Assembly: GCA_958450325.1 (NCBI GenBank)
Contig: OY288261.1
Span: forward strand, 12,057,113-12,121,112
From: Agrostemma githago
Lineage: Eukaryota; Streptophyta; Magnoliopsida; Caryophyllales; Caryophyllaceae
Reading direction: 5' to 3'
DNA: 64,000 nt
The notes below the pieces were generated by a model. That model worked only from the letters and a program-made list of their open reading frames with translations, was not told the DNA's origin and did no database searches. Made by a program: the position numbers and the translations under genes. Below, piece by piece: positions 1 to 12,435 of this stretch (position 1 is the first letter of the stretch; each line of letters starts with the position of its first letter).

Positions 1-102
1 CTTCCTTAAGATTTCAATATGTCTAATAATTGAAGTTGTCAAGTACTCATGTATATTATTTTCTCTACACCTAAGATCTAGTGTTATATAGTCAATTGTT
101 AG

Positions 103-3100
103 GCTGCAGGAGCTTCTGAAACCCGAAAACCATGAAGAGGGACGGGTTCCTCGGACAGTTGAATGCGAACTTACCGAAGATCTTGTAGATGCTTGTATTC
201 CTGGTGACGTGGTGACAGTAATGGGAATTATTAGGCAAATTAATAATTACATGGACCTTGGAGGAGGTATAGTCTAAGCATAAATGTAGATCTCTTTGTC
301 TTCATCTCTTGTTGTAGGCATGTATATTATTTGTCGATGTCAATCTTTGTATCAGTCATGCCTGTTGATAGGTCTGAACTGCATCTTTCCAAAGATTATA
401 ATTGATGAGTGAGTGACTTGAGTCAGTGCATATAAAGTGCTATGTAAAGTTTCCTTTTTTCTGAGACATTCGTTGATGTGTTACTTGAACAGACATCTTA
501 ATTACTTCATGTGAAAATTTACAGGGAAGTCAAAAAGCAAGTACCAAGGACTGTATTATCTTTATCTGGAGGGAGTTTCTGTTACAAATTCCAAATCACA
601 GTCTATTCCAGAGGGATCCCATTACACAACTGCTGATGCTAAACCGTCTGAGATGTCTGATTTATTTTCCTTCTCTCCACGGGATTTGGAGTTTATTGTG
701 AAGTTCTCTGAGGAACATGGTTCAGATGTCTTTCGCCAAATAATCCAGTCTGTATGTCCATCTATATATGGCCACGAACTTGTCAAGGGTAATACAAATT
801 CTTGCTGTTTCATTTTTAGCGCCACTCTATTTTATCATCTTGCCATTCTCAATATCCGTGTCATTTTATTAAGGAAATCCATGTGTTCTGCAATGCGTAC
901 ATGCAATCCCGGTACACCGTTCCTTACAAGTCTCTTTATCACCTTTCTAATCCAGTTTCCTAGTCTCTATATATACGTGCATGCACTGCCTTATTATAAG
1001 ATAAAGAACCATTTACGTCTGAACATGGTATGTCTGGTGGGCGTATTGAATCGTATAGGTAGAGTGGTAGACTCGTAGACTATTGTAATGAACTAATCCG
1101 GCAACCTCATTAGGGTTTAAGGGGAATACATGTTTAACGAACAGTTCTCGAAGCGGATTTCCAAATCTTGAAATTTAAGTGTGAATTAAGGCAACGATGA
1201 CAATGAAGCCCTAATGGCCTAATCCCAAAAGGAAATATAATCTGCTAATATGACTGGTCATGTAGCACAATGTAATAATCATTTAAAAGGGAAAACAAGC
1301 TAAGAAGTGAATAGTGTGAAGAAAAGATAAGAGAAGGATAATTACAATTTGACAAAAATGTGCGGAGTATCAAATAATATTTTCAATCAAAAAAAATGAA
1401 AGAAAATTAATAAAAGAACGATAAAATAAAACATCTAATAACTAAACCAAAAAAGGAACGTTAAAGTGCATCGTTCACATGATAGTTTACTTCCACTCAA
1501 CTATTCGAAGTGCCATATCCTTCAATCCCAAGTAAACTCTTCGCTTTGAGTCATCCTTATTCATGTTTTCTTCGGTGTTACCACTCAAAATCTTCACATC
1601 CTATCCTCCAAGCTCCTAATAGGCTCTTTAATTACCCTTCAATATAATGTTCTGTATGTTGGCCGGATTTTTATCCGGCTTCTAGGAGGGAAATGGCAGG
1701 ATCCATTTTCCCTCCAATTCAATTTTGCTGACCAAATCAAATGTAGTTGTTCCCCTCCCTTGCTATTCAAATCTCCCTATCAAAACAAGGTTGTCTATGT
1801 GAAATTTATAAAGAACGGTTTGGGCCATGCCTTAAAACCTAAATAAGACCGTCCTATTCCTAGTCATACAAAAAAGATATTGGTTCTTCCTTTCTTCACT
1901 GTTACGTAAGATAAGTTTACTCTCTATTGTTTTAACAGCGGGAATAACTCTCTCTCTATTTGGCGGCGTGCGAAAGCATTCAATGGATCAAAATAAAGTA
2001 CCTGTCAGAGGAGACATTCATCTCATAGTAGTCGGTATGCCCATCGTCATTTCTTTTTATCTTTTCACAAAATTGAACTCCAGAAACTCCTTTACACCTT
2101 TAATTCTAGTGGAAACTACAGCATATCATTGAAGCTTTCTTATACTCAGGTGATCCTGGGTTGGGCAAGAGCCAATTACTTCAAGCAGCTGCTGCAATAT
2201 CTCCACGTGGCATTTATGTCTGTGGAAATGCTACGACAAATGCTGGCCTCACAGTGGCTGTTGTGAAGGACCGTATGACAAGCGATTATGCTTTTGAGGC
2301 TGGTACTAACTCTCTATACTTCTTTGACTGCATACATTTCGACCAAGTTTGACCAATATCTGAAAGTCTTACATAAAAGGGCTTAGGTATTACATTTTGT
2401 TCTGTGGATAATTTTAGAACATTTTCTGTGCTGCAAGTTCTTGTGTCTTATGACATCTTAGAGAAAATCATTTTTCAATGTACTGAAATTGGTTTCTATG
2501 AACATAGTACATGACAGCGATTTGCATTACTCCCCTGGATTTTAAGTAACATGGAAGAATCTGTAATTTCATCTTCTTGTGGCTGTTTCCGTGTCTGTTC
2601 TCTGAGAAGGGAGCCTTACAACCATTTGTCTATTCCTCTGTTGGTTTTTTTTTTGCATTGTTCACACTTATTTTCTTGGTGTTTTTTTATTCTGGACGCT
2701 TTAAACTCGTGTACGGTATGCATGTCTATGGTTGGAGTGTGGGAGCATGGAAATAATACATGGCATGGAACTGTGAGGCAAGAGTGTGTACTTCTGTAAC
2801 GAGTCTATATGAAAGTTTAACATAAATCTTGCACTATATACTGTCTAACAGAAATTGTTAAATATACATGATATCTTGGTCCATTAGAATCTCTGAAAAT
2901 GCTAGGCAATGGCTATTCTCAAAAAGGCAATGTCTGCCCAGGTGTTAAGGTGATGTCTTAGGTCTTATCATACGTAGGTACAATGAGAGTATGAGACCCT
3001 TATGCTTGCAGGCAATCAGCACTGTAGAGATGCATTTCAGAAAACCACCTAAAGTTATTTGAAATAGAAAGAAATAGAAGTAGCACAAGAAGTACTTCAA

Positions 3101-6100
3101 AAAACATTTGTCGAAATCAAACATAGTTGAATCCTGGAGTTCAATAATGAAGCTGCAACATTATAAATGCACTTGGTGGGTGAGGTTGATGCGGGGTGTA
3201 AACGAGCCGAGCACGAGCTTGGCCTTGCTCGACTCGTGCTTGTTAAGCAAAATTCGAACTCGAGCTTACCCGAGCTTGAAAAAATTGAGCTCGCAACCAA
3301 GCTCGCAAGCTAAAATGCGAGTTCGAGCAGAGTTCGAGCCCAACTCGAGCATCTATATAATTATTAAAATTTACGTTTTTTTACACCGATGTGTTTTACT
3401 AAATAGGGATCCAAAAAAACATATACAAACGTATTAGGCAAATCAATAAGAACATTTTATATGGTGAAAACACTATGTAACTATTATTAGTAAATTTTTA
3501 AATAAGAGCAAAATATTAACTAATTACATTACATTGAGCTGCTCGCGAGCTTTTCCAGCCCAGCCACACCTTGCCCAACTCGACTCGTTAAGTTGTCGAG
3601 CCGAGCCCGAGCCCGAGTCGAGCTCGCACGAGCCGAGCTTCTGCTCACGAGCTGTGTCTCGTCTCATTAACACCCCTAGTTGACGCACATAATTCTAAAT
3701 AGCTAGACTACAACGCCCCAAAACTCTCTTGCTTGGGGCAGGCAACTGAGTCTTAGGCTAGATCATAATATAAGATTCATAACAAATTCCTGTATAAGGT
3801 ATGTCCTTACTCCTCTGAGTCAGAAATCAAGTGCTGTTTTTGAACTCATCCAGGGAATATTTCTCATTTTCACCGTATGATTGATGAAGCTCACATGTCC
3901 ACATCTCATACTATTTCATCTGAAATTGTATTCCTCGCAATAATGCACATCAGATAAGGCTTCCTTTGATTGATCATCTACATTTTACTTTGCTTTTGTT
4001 CGAGTTTTGTCCTCTCATCACATAGGAAAACTAATATAGCGTATTAATTACTTAGTCGATGGAAATAATTTTTGGATCAATCTGTTTGCTGCAGTGTTTA
4101 GGCCTGAGTATTAATAACATTATGATATTGACTAAATCTGGAATTGAGCTTCAAAACCCGTGTATAATGTTACATGTCTATTGTTTTTACCTCGAAAGTC
4201 ATATTAGATTAAATTGTTACCCACTCCCTTTTAAATAATGTTTTTTGAAAGTTACTACTCTGTAATGTATTATTTTTTTTTAAAAAAAAATGATCAAACC
4301 CACTTATGTTCAAATATCGATACCATAATTTGCTTCCCGCAAAAAAAAGAGTATAGTATTTTCTCGGACCATTTTACTCTTTTACCTATGGTAAAGTCAC
4401 CTCCCAGCAACCTACTCACTACCCACCAACCTACCAACACACCACCACCACCACCAGGCAGCACCACCCACCACTCACCACCAACACTCATAATCATAGT
4501 TATCAGACCCACCCTTTCTATAACTTACACCAACATCCCCACCAATCCACCATCCACAACCCTACCACCACTCATAGCCACAATCCCCACCACCATTGAA
4601 CAACGCCCATCACGTCCTCATCCTTTAATTGTTTGACCCCACCACAAGGACACAAAGCCACCACAAGGTCCACAATAACATCCAACATGACCAGTGATGG
4701 AGGAGTGTCTGCTGGTTGACCAGATCTAGTCGGAGGCAAAGGTTTTGACATGGAGGTGATGAAGGAGACCTAGCCGGGGGTGGATGCTGAAATAATGGTG
4801 GTTGGCATTTTCCGCGTGTCCAATGAGTATGGTGGCAAACGAAGTGGTAATGTGTCCTGCTGCTTTGTGTGTTGGTGAGTGGTGACTGGATGTGGTAGTG
4901 ATGGGGTGAGTACAACGTGTGGTTGATCTAGCGGTGAGGGTGGTGGCCGGTGGGAGGTGCTTCAGGTGTTGTGGGGGTGGTGGTTGTGGTAGTGAAGATG
5001 GGGGCTGTCAGATGGTGGTGGATCAAAAGTGTCAAAAGATAGCGTATATAACAAGGGGTCAGGGATATTCTGGCATTCAATTTTTTTTGACCGGAAACAC
5101 ATTATGGTATTAAATTTTGAACGTATGTCGTTGTATGGTAGTAAGTTTCTAAACCTTTTTACGAGGGAGTAAATGTTAAAAACGTTATTTTGCAAGGGAG
5201 TAATCAACAAATTTTCCTTCTTTGTATTCCAGTTTTACTTGGAGATCTCTAGTAAGCTTGCTCTGAATGCTACCATTTGTTACCTATAGGTGCTGTGGTA
5301 CTTGCGGACCGTGGACTATGTTGCATTGATGAGTTTGATAAGATGACTGCAGAACATCAGGTTCGGTGGCCTTGCTAGTATCTGAGTTTCCCTTTTTATA
5401 TTCTTATTTTTTTTATTATAATAATGATAATAATAATGCACTGTAATGACGATGATGGGTTTACAAAGAAAGCCGATCCCCTTGTGTATACGTAACGGCG
5501 TATATTTATAATTTCCCTTTAATTCATTGTTTAGATGCTGGATGAATTGCTCAAAGGGGAAAACAAATTTGAGCCTTTTTTTCAGCTGCCTTCCAAAAGA
5601 AAAATGGATATGGAAATGGCTTCCATTTTGGTGCTGTTAGATACTTCAAAGATTTCCTAGGGATATGGCTTTCCTTGGTCACATTGAGTTTTGATCTCTC
5701 GTCTTCTTTTTGTCTAATTAGGATTTCTATGTTGAAATTAATTTTAGTAGGTTCAGTTTAGGTTGAATCTTTTCAAACACATTGACTCTGAGTTATTAGT
5801 CATGTTCTCATATCTTTTTTGCTCTTTCCATGCCCTGTTTTTGTAGGCTCTGCTAGAAGCAATGGAGCAACAATGTGTCTCTGTTGCAAAGGCAGGACTT
5901 GTAGCCAGTCTATCAGCTCGGACTACTATATTAGCTGCTGCAAACCCTGTTGGTGGTCATTATGAGTAATATTTATTTTTCATCGTTCATTGGTCAACTG
6001 ATAGCTCGAAAGAGTCCCTTGATGACTGTTACATCTCAGTAAAATCAAACTTACTGAATCCAGACAGTTTGTGATTTTTTTTCAGTCGTGCAAAGACTGT

Positions 6101-9100
6101 GAATGAAAACCTGAAGATGAGTTCTGCTCTTCTTTCAAGATTTGACTTGGTTTTCATATTGCTGGATAAACCTAATGAACATCTCGATAAACGGCTTTCA
6201 GAGCACATCATGGCTGTAAGAAATCTGTAGCTGTATTTTGCTTGTGTTCTTCCCTGTTCTAGTTTTATGTGAACCCGAGAGATAGACATGACAACAATCT
6301 CATCATTCTTAACTCTTGTTGTTTTGCCTGTTTATGTGTTTGGTGACTGATTTGTTCAAAATAAGCGAGTAGACAGGGAACTGGGAAGTTATTTGCCTTA
6401 AAGAGCTGTGAGAGCGGTGCTCTCTCTATAAATGGTAGGCTTTCTTAGAGAACGACTTGGGCCATTCTACTAATGATTACTGTAAAACATAAAATTTTAT
6501 AACCTGCGATAATTAAATAACATATACAAAATAATATGGAATACGAGTTTTATTTGATAATCGAAAGATTGAGCGTTAAAACTTTCGTAGATCTCTTGAT
6601 TCCAACCTCGAAGGTTAGGGTTCTTGATAATTCTGCAGGGTGTTATCGACTTAGATCCCGTAGGGGAAGATGGGGTCTTTTTGTTGACTTATTCCATTTA
6701 CCTACAAAATGTTAGTAGGATGATGGGGTCGTTATGAGACTTATTCCATCTAACCTCCTCTAAACCTTGGATACCATACCATATTTATAGCCCAATAACT
6801 TAGAGAGGAAGCTAGCCCAGTAACTTAGGGAGGAAATTAAGAATATTCTAGAGTATCCTAAGATATTATCACAATATTTATTGATAGATATTATACATCA
6901 ATGGATATCAAAATATATAAAATTTTGGTGTCTACAATTATATTTGTAAAGCTCTTAATGAAACGATTCCAGATTTGGATGATGGCTCTTGTTCTAGTAC
7001 TATATCATTTGACAAGATTCCTCAAGACTTAAATTATTTCCTGGGAATAAACTTGGGATACTTTATGCTTACAAATATTGAGCTCCTCTCAAGAGATGGC
7101 AGATACAAATCATGGTCTTATTATAAGCATTTTCCAGTTTAATAATTTAAACATAGAGTTGCCAAACCATCAAAATTGTGATAGATGATGTTTATCTGTA
7201 AAAGTACTCTTGATGAAGCACCTAAAAGTACTGTGCAAAACCCATAATTTCATGTCTAATGCACTCTAAAGTAAGCTCTTTGGCGTAAGCAAAGACATAT
7301 AGAGTATACACATGATGCCCTATTGTATTGTATTAAGTTCTCTGGTTATCTTTATTTGATTGATACCTTGGTCTTAGCATTTTGTTTTTTGTTTTTTTAT
7401 TTGTTTGATGTATAGCAGTTTTTAGTAGACATAATCAAATATGTACATTTCTTTCTTTTGCAGCTTCATTCTGGTTGTGGAGATAAATCTTCCACTTTCA
7501 AAAAGCTCCATGGAAGTGGTATGTGCGTATGAGTTTGTAACTTGATAGTATCTCAACTTCTATCATGATGCTGATTGTTTTATACCTTAATCAGCATCGC
7601 AAAGCTTAGGCCAAAACGATGTCAGTGGAAAAAGTGAATCCTTGGTTTCAAAGCTGAGACTAGATCCAACAAAAGATAGTGAATTTGTCCCACTTCCCGC
7701 ATCTCTTCTTAGGAAGTATATTGCTTATGCAAGGACATTTATCTTTCCTCGGTGGGTCAAAAACCCTTGTACTCTATTTGAGCCTTCTTTTCTCAGGACT
7801 TGTCGTCATACCTCATTTTTTTTCTTGGGTATTTTTCTCACTCAGGATGTCAAGGTCAGCAGCAGAAATCCTGCAATGTTTTTATTTACAATTGAGAGAT
7901 CGTAACACTTCAGCTGATGGTACTCCTATAACTGCAAGACAGCTAGAAAGTCTAGTAAGGCTCGCAGAGGCTCGTGCTCGAATAGACTTGAGAGAAGAGA
8001 TAACAAAGCAAGATGCTCTGGTAAGTAGAACCAAGAGAGTAACATCTGTGAAAATAGAGGAATATGACATAATAATTACCATGCTTCATGTTCATGATAC
8101 TGAAAATTGAGAGAAGCGAATACTACTTATACACGTTCTAAAATCATTGGATTCATTGCTCAAATCATTAGAAATGTGAGAAGTCAAAGTGCTCACTGAA
8201 GTAATGGAGTTCCTATTCAATTAGCAGTTTTCTTGCCGAGCATCGATATATCATTGTTTGACAATGTATTTCTGTTGGAAATGACATGATACAAAAGTCT
8301 GATGATGTCGATAATGTACTTCTGGTGCTCCATGTCACACATTCCCTTGTATTAAAAGCTGTGCATTACATTGTATGGCACAATCAACTTCCATATGATT
8401 ATTCTTGTTTAGTGGGTTCTCTCACTTTTATTTGTGTTTCAATGACATTACAGGATGTTGTGGAAATCATGAAAGAATCCTTGTATGATAAGTATGTTGA
8501 TGAACATGGAATGATTGATTTTGCTCGTAGTGGAGGAATGAGTCAACAGAAGGAAGCGAAGCGATTCTTAAGTGCCCTAAATAAGCAATCAGAGTTAGAC
8601 CAGAAAGATTGTTTTTCAATCTCAGTATGCAATTTTGTTTCCTAGTTTTTCCTACTAAACAAACTTTTATTGTTTATTATAATATGGAAAATGATGAAGA
8701 AGTCTATTATTCCTGACCCAGGAAATATATGGCTTGGCAGACAAAATTGGTCTAAGAGTTGCAGACGTCGATGTATTTGTGGATAACTTGAATACAGCCG
8801 GGTTTTTGATCAAGAAGGGGCCCAGGACATACCAGGTACTTCAAATGCTTTTGCTCTGATTTGATCTCAGAATGAATATCTCTCAAATATTTTTCACCTC
8901 CCGTTTGTTGCTTGAATATTATACTGCTCGAATTTTAGTCAGACTTCAACGTTCTTTAGCATTTGAAGATGTTTTTTTTTTTTTGCCATCGGACTAAAAT
9001 CCCACCTTACCACGTACACATAACAGCTTTCGCCATATTATGTGCATTTGTGTTAAGGTTTCGCGATACATATCAAATCTATTGTTGTTGCAACCACCGT

Positions 9101-9230
9101 GTTCCGGGATAGTCTTATTATGACATAAAGAATATTAATCAAATCGTAAACACTCATATTTTGGGTCCTTTGTTTCCAGCTTCCATCATCTGCTTATTCG
9201 AGAAGTCAGTCATCAAGGTCCAGAGTCTAG
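103..9230 (+). CDS. MCM8: MCM8 DNA helicase, 3' part of gene (13 exons, 5' end outside window)
   Basis: Exons: 103-266, 525-788, 1939-2034, 2150-2302, 5290-5360, 5847-5965, 6086-6215, 7464-7518, 7595-7751, 7846-8020, 8454-8624, 8722-8835, 9180-9230. All internal borders are GT-AG and the phases join into one open frame of 572 codons plus stop. The product matches MCM8, a hexameric AAA+ helicase acting with MCM9 in homologous recombination and, in Arabidopsis, meiotic break repair. Exon 1 encodes the end of the OB-fold region (CIPGDVVTV). Exon 4 holds Walker A (GDPGLGKSQ), exon 5 Walker B (CIDEFDK) and exon 7 the arginine finger (LSRFDL). Exons 10-12 give the lid and the C-terminal winged helix. 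The Ser/Arg tail (SRSQSSR) ends at TAG 9228-9230. About 200 N-terminal residues are missing to the left. Nothing is broken, so the gene is probably functional. Introns 2303-5289 and 6216-7463 are enlarged by transposons. Confidence 0.95.
789..1938 (+). other. MCM8 intron between visible exons 2 and 3
   Basis: This 1.15 kb AT-rich intron lies between GT at 789 and AG at 1937-1938. An open frame runs from exon 2 into its start, but that is read-through and not a separate gene. I see no transposon ends or RNA gene in it. Confidence 0.7.
3193..3678. mobile_element. Non-autonomous hAT-like element in MCM8 intron
   Basis: The element starts GGGGTGTAAACGAG and ends CTCATTAACACCCCTA, giving imperfect terminal inverted repeats. 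Both subterminal regions are crowded with GAGCCGAGC / GAGCTCG-type motifs in both orientations, as in many hAT MITEs. It is flanked by GTTGATGC (3185-3192) and GTTGACGC (3679-3686), an 8-bp target duplication with one mismatch, which is the hAT length. It has no coding capacity. Family assignment rests on TSD length and subterminal repeats. Confidence 0.6.
4213..5208. mobile_element. Degenerate long-TIR element in MCM8 intron
   Basis: The first and last roughly 170 bp are imperfect inverted copies. Left landmarks are ACTCCCTTTTAAATAATG and TACCATAATTTGCTTCCCGC; the right arm reads the same way on the opposite strand. The middle is ACC/GTG-rich low complexity (about 4400-5010), which creates proline- and glycine-rich spurious ORFs. 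Length near 1 kb and long TIRs suggest a Mutator-like or foldback element. Flanks (AAATTGTT and AAATTTTC) give only a weak candidate TSD, so ends are approximate. Confidence 0.5.
6481..6936. mobile_element. Probable solo LTR in MCM8 intron
   Basis: The 456-bp segment begins TGTAAAAC and ends GTGTCTACA, with the TG...CA ends typical of LTRs. It is bordered by ATTAC (6476-6480) and ATTAT (6937-6941), a near-perfect 5-bp duplication. It contains a TATTTATAG TATA-like box near 6783. No internal domain or second LTR is nearby, so a solo LTR left by LTR-LTR recombination fits. No coding sequence supports a family call. Confidence 0.4.
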
Positions 9231-9741
9231 ACTTGGACGCCCTTTCAATATCTCTCACAAGGTGTACGATACTGTCCGATCAGAGATACTGGGTGGCCTC
9301 AACAGCAACAAAGCAGACCCCTTGTAACAACTTGCGTCTTCTAATGACATTAACTAACAAAGGTTGAAAATAATTAAGTCGTGAAAGTGGTAAAAAATTG
9401 AAGTGTCTACTCAAAGCGACTCATAAAATATTTGAACCGATTATTAACTTACAAAAACATAATCGGAACTACAAATTGTCAAAACGAGTTCGATAAAGTT
9501 GGTCAGGTGTTTAACAAGTTATGTCTTTAGTTTAAACCTTGTACGCATTCATGCCCCCAACTAACTATATACTCCTTCGACCAACAACATTAAAAACATA
9601 AAACTATCCCATTTGGTGGGTTAATATCACGCAACATAATATTTAGGCTTATCTAATTAACACATTACAGTTTGACATGTACACAATGTGAGATCATAAT
9701 AAGAGATTTCATTTCATTACTTTGTTACTCCCTCTGTTTCC
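9231..9741 (+). other. MCM8 3' flank, no gene seen
   Basis: This roughly 510-bp stretch after the MCM8 stop should hold the 3' UTR. I do not see a convincing polyadenylation signal or another gene. It ends where the LINE poly-T begins. Confidence 0.5.
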
Positions 9742-10082
9742 TTTTTTTTTGCCAACAACTAAAACACACCTATACTTTATGCAAAGCATGAGCACTAGTA
9801 TTATGGTTTCAGGGTATATATTTAATAGCTACACAAAGAAAATTAGCAGAAACTTCTAGGAAAATAGAAATAATATCTCAGATGCAGTGATGTGTTTCTT
9901 GTACTTCAGCTAATTGCCAAACAAGTTGGTGGCAGTCCATTTCCAAAGTGATGGAAATAACCCGTCGACAGCGTCCATCTTAATGTTGTAGTTGCAGCTA
10001 TAGCTTCAACTTGTAGTGGAGATTCTGCCATGAAATGAGAACTTCCAGATTTTCTCGGAGAATCTCCAGTAGTAATCAACTA
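9742..10082 (-). pseudogene. L1-type LINE, 3' end: RNase H tail and poly-A
   Basis: Read on the - strand, the segment encodes a degraded RNase H domain. It includes SPLQVEAIAA (the AE-rich helix with catalytic Glu), then CHQLVWQLAEVQ and, near the end, NTSAHAL (the last conserved Ala-His). Stops and frame changes interrupt it. The end is a run of nine T on the + strand (9742-9750), the reverse of a LINE poly-A tail. It is the 3' terminus of the LINE whose other pieces lie at 10546-10958, 32145-32335 and 46383-47070. Confidence 0.65.
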
Positions 10083-10545
10083 GGTTGCACCGATACGGAC
10101 ACGGACACGGGACACGGCGCTCAGTTTTTTTTTCAAGACACGGGACACGGCAAAACAAGACAATATGTATATCGAAATAAACGGAATTTTAAGCTCTTTA
10201 TAACGAACATTCAAATTTTGGTCACTTATAAGGTCACAAAGAGAGAAGTAATGAACTAATACATCACTATTGATTGTCGCAGAGGAGGACCGGTCAGGGT
10301 CGGCGTCGGGGTCGGCGTCGGGTTCAGGTGAGAAGGGTTGTTGAAACTTGAAAGGAGGTAATAAGGGATTGGTTGGTGGCGGGTGCGTTTGAAAAGAGGA
10401 GAATTTTATTTTATTTTTGTCCTGAACCGTGTCCTAAATGTGCCGGTCCGTGTCCAATACGTGTTCCTATTTTAAAAAAATCCCAGACACAGTTTTTGGT
10501 GTGTCCGACACGTATCCAGGCGTGTCCTAGGCGTGTCGGCTGATA
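10083..10545. mobile_element. Insertion with repeated GGACACGG motifs inside the LINE
   Basis: The segment separates RNase H from reverse-transcriptase sequence of the - strand LINE. Its left end is packed with GGACACGG-type repeats (10098-10150) and its right end with the complement CCGTGTCC / CGTGTCGG (10425-10540). It is therefore a subterminally inverted, non-coding element. The LINE thumb and zinc-finger sequence expected here is missing, so insertion came with, or was followed by, a deletion. I find no clean TSD. A short GGGTCGGCGTC tandem lies near 10300. Confidence 0.45.
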
Positions 10546-10958
10546 ACCTGTCCTGATAATGCACAATACTTCCTTAATACTCCCTCCGGACACTATTTTT
10601 TGCCCCATTTTATTAAAATACTCCTCACATATATTGAGGTAGTGGAGCGAAAAATAGTGTCCGGAGGGAGTAGTATTTTAAAATTATTTATATTATCCCG
10701 ATTCCCTTTTAAGAAGAAAAGGGAGTCATCAGCAAAAAATAATTGAGAAATAGCTGGCGTTGCCTTGGCCACCTTCATTCCAATTACTTCCTTATTCTTG
10801 CTACTCTTAGCAAGGTTCCTTGAAAACACTTATGTGCAAATGATAAATAAATATGGTGATAATGGATCGCCTTATCATAATCCACAAGTAGGCTTGAAAA
10901 ATTCAAGAGGGACTCATTAGTCAGTACAACATAAGAAACAGAAGTGACATATTGCATG
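10546..10958 (-). pseudogene. L1-type LINE reverse transcriptase, palm region (interrupted)
   Basis: On the - strand the segment encodes the core of a non-LTR reverse transcriptase. First comes SVSYVVLTN, then FFKPTCGL with GDPLSPYLFIIC, then the catalytic FADDSLFF box (near 10720-10745), then CALSGQVIS next to 10550. A Stowaway MITE (10580-10670) splits it, and leaving the MITE and one TA out makes the frame continuous. Several stops remain. Element A begins right next to it at 10959, so the same LINE resumes beyond the A/A2 block at 32145. Confidence 0.85.
10580..10670. mobile_element. Stowaway-like MITE in LINE RT
   Basis: The 91-bp, almost fully palindromic element starts CTCCCTCCGGACACTATTTT and ends with the reverse complement. 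It is flanked by TA on both sides (10578-10579 and 10671-10672). These termini and the TA duplication are hallmarks of the Stowaway/Tc1-mariner MITE class. It sits between the FADD box and the following SGQ motif of the LINE. Confidence 0.9.
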
Positions 10959-12316
10959 TGATGCACGTATTTTATACACACTTTTTATGCCTTTTATACG
11001 CGCATTCTCGTGTTTATTGAATAGTGAAAACTATTATTTTGTCCCGAATTGGCTACTTTGTGGTGCGTATTGTCCTTTTGCAGGAACGGAAGACAAAGGA
11101 GCTAAAACGAACCAAAACCGAGCCAAAATGAACCAAAACCGAGCCAAAACGAAGATGGAAAAACTGTTCGCTGAACTGGGTGATAGTCGAACGACTATTC
11201 TGGAGCCTGCAGAGATCAAAATAAGTGAATGATTAGTCGACCGACTATTAAAATAGTCGGCCGACTATTTCCTGGGCCGCGGGCAGATTTCGTGTTCAGC
11301 AAAAAGTTTCCTAAATAGTTTTTAACTCATTCTAAATTGTATAAATAAGGCTTTTCAGCCACATTAGATTTTCACTTCTCCACTTCTCTATTTTTTAGAC
11401 TTTTTCTCCTTAGACTTTTATTTAGATCTCTTCTCCTTATTCTCTTGGAATTATTTCTAGTCTAATTTCTTCCTTTAAAACTCGGCTATTGTAAGACTTC
11501 AAGATTCGAATCGCCTTCATTCCTAATTTTATCTAATCTTTCTTCCTTCTTCGTTTCTGATTGTTCTTCTTCTTCATATTTAATTATTCTTAATCGTTGT
11601 TTTATGTTTGTCGTAAATTTATTATTATTCATCATGTTTAATCTAGTAAAATCTTTTATTAATCTTGTTGTTTTCGATTTAATTATGAGTAGCTAATTTC
11701 CTTCGCTAGGATTTAGGGGATCTGCGAATTGAATGTGGTCGCTAAATAATTTATAGATCAGTCAATGATATTGTGTCTGAGTTGTCAATTGTAGCATATA
11801 GTCGCGATTAGTCAGTTAATGCGCATGATTGATTAATTGAATTCGGTAAACTTGAACCTAAGATCGGAAGCCTGGTAAAAGTTAGACCTGCTACAACACA
11901 TTAGTTTGCCCTAATAAGATCGGAAGCCTTTAGACGCATGCTAGGGTGAATAACGGACCGGAAGGACCTTTTTCAATACCCCTTAGACCAATATCTGCGA
12001 CAGACCTGTGACTTAGACCGTGACCATAAGAAATTCGTAGTGAACCGACAATCCTAGTTTTCTCTCCATATATAAATTCGTCCTAATTCATCTTATTTAT
12101 TTTAGTTGTTTCTTCTCTTTTAAATTCTCTTTCCTTCACTACTTTAGTTTAGTTAACACAAAACATAAAAAAAAACCCCGATTGTTACTTAGATAGACTT
12201 TAATTGCAAGTAGAATTTATTTGTCTCCCTGTGAAATCGATCCCGACTTCCCTAGCTATATTTTTTTAGTTGGACCGTAGTTGGTTATTTTTGATAGGTA
12301 CACGACTAGCTTATCA
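10959..12316 (+). repeat. 5' LTR of element A
   Basis: Starts TGATGCACGT, ends AGCTTATCA. It contains three ATAGTCGNNCGACTAT-like palindromes (11183-11198, 11233-11247, 11253-11268), then a TATA box at 11340-11347 that sets U3/R, then a CT-rich leader. It matches the 3' LTR (22130-23534) closely except for array length and small indels. Confidence 0.92.
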
Positions 12317-12321
12317 AATTT

Positions 12322-12339
12322 TGGCGCCGTTGCCGGGGA
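12322..12339 (+). promoter_or_regulatory. Primer binding site of element A (tRNA-Asp)
   Basis: TGGCGCCGTTGCCGGGGA lies 5 bp after the 5' LTR and is complementary to the 3' end of plant tRNA-Asp. The copy at 23540-23557 after the second LTR has one mismatch. Confidence 0.9.
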
Positions 12340-12435
12340 GACGGTTAATTTTACTTGTCGTTTTAGTTTATCTTTTGTCTCAGGGAACTTTCGTTCCTTG
12401 AAACGGTTCTCATATTTTCCTTTTTAGTTCTGTGT

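Noticed and set aside
653..1078. ORF of 141 codons
   Set aside because: It is MCM8 exon 2 plus read-through into the intron after the GT at 789.
4238..4636. Pro/Thr-rich ORF of 132 codons
   Set aside because: Product of an ACC-rich low-complexity tract inside a transposon in an intron.
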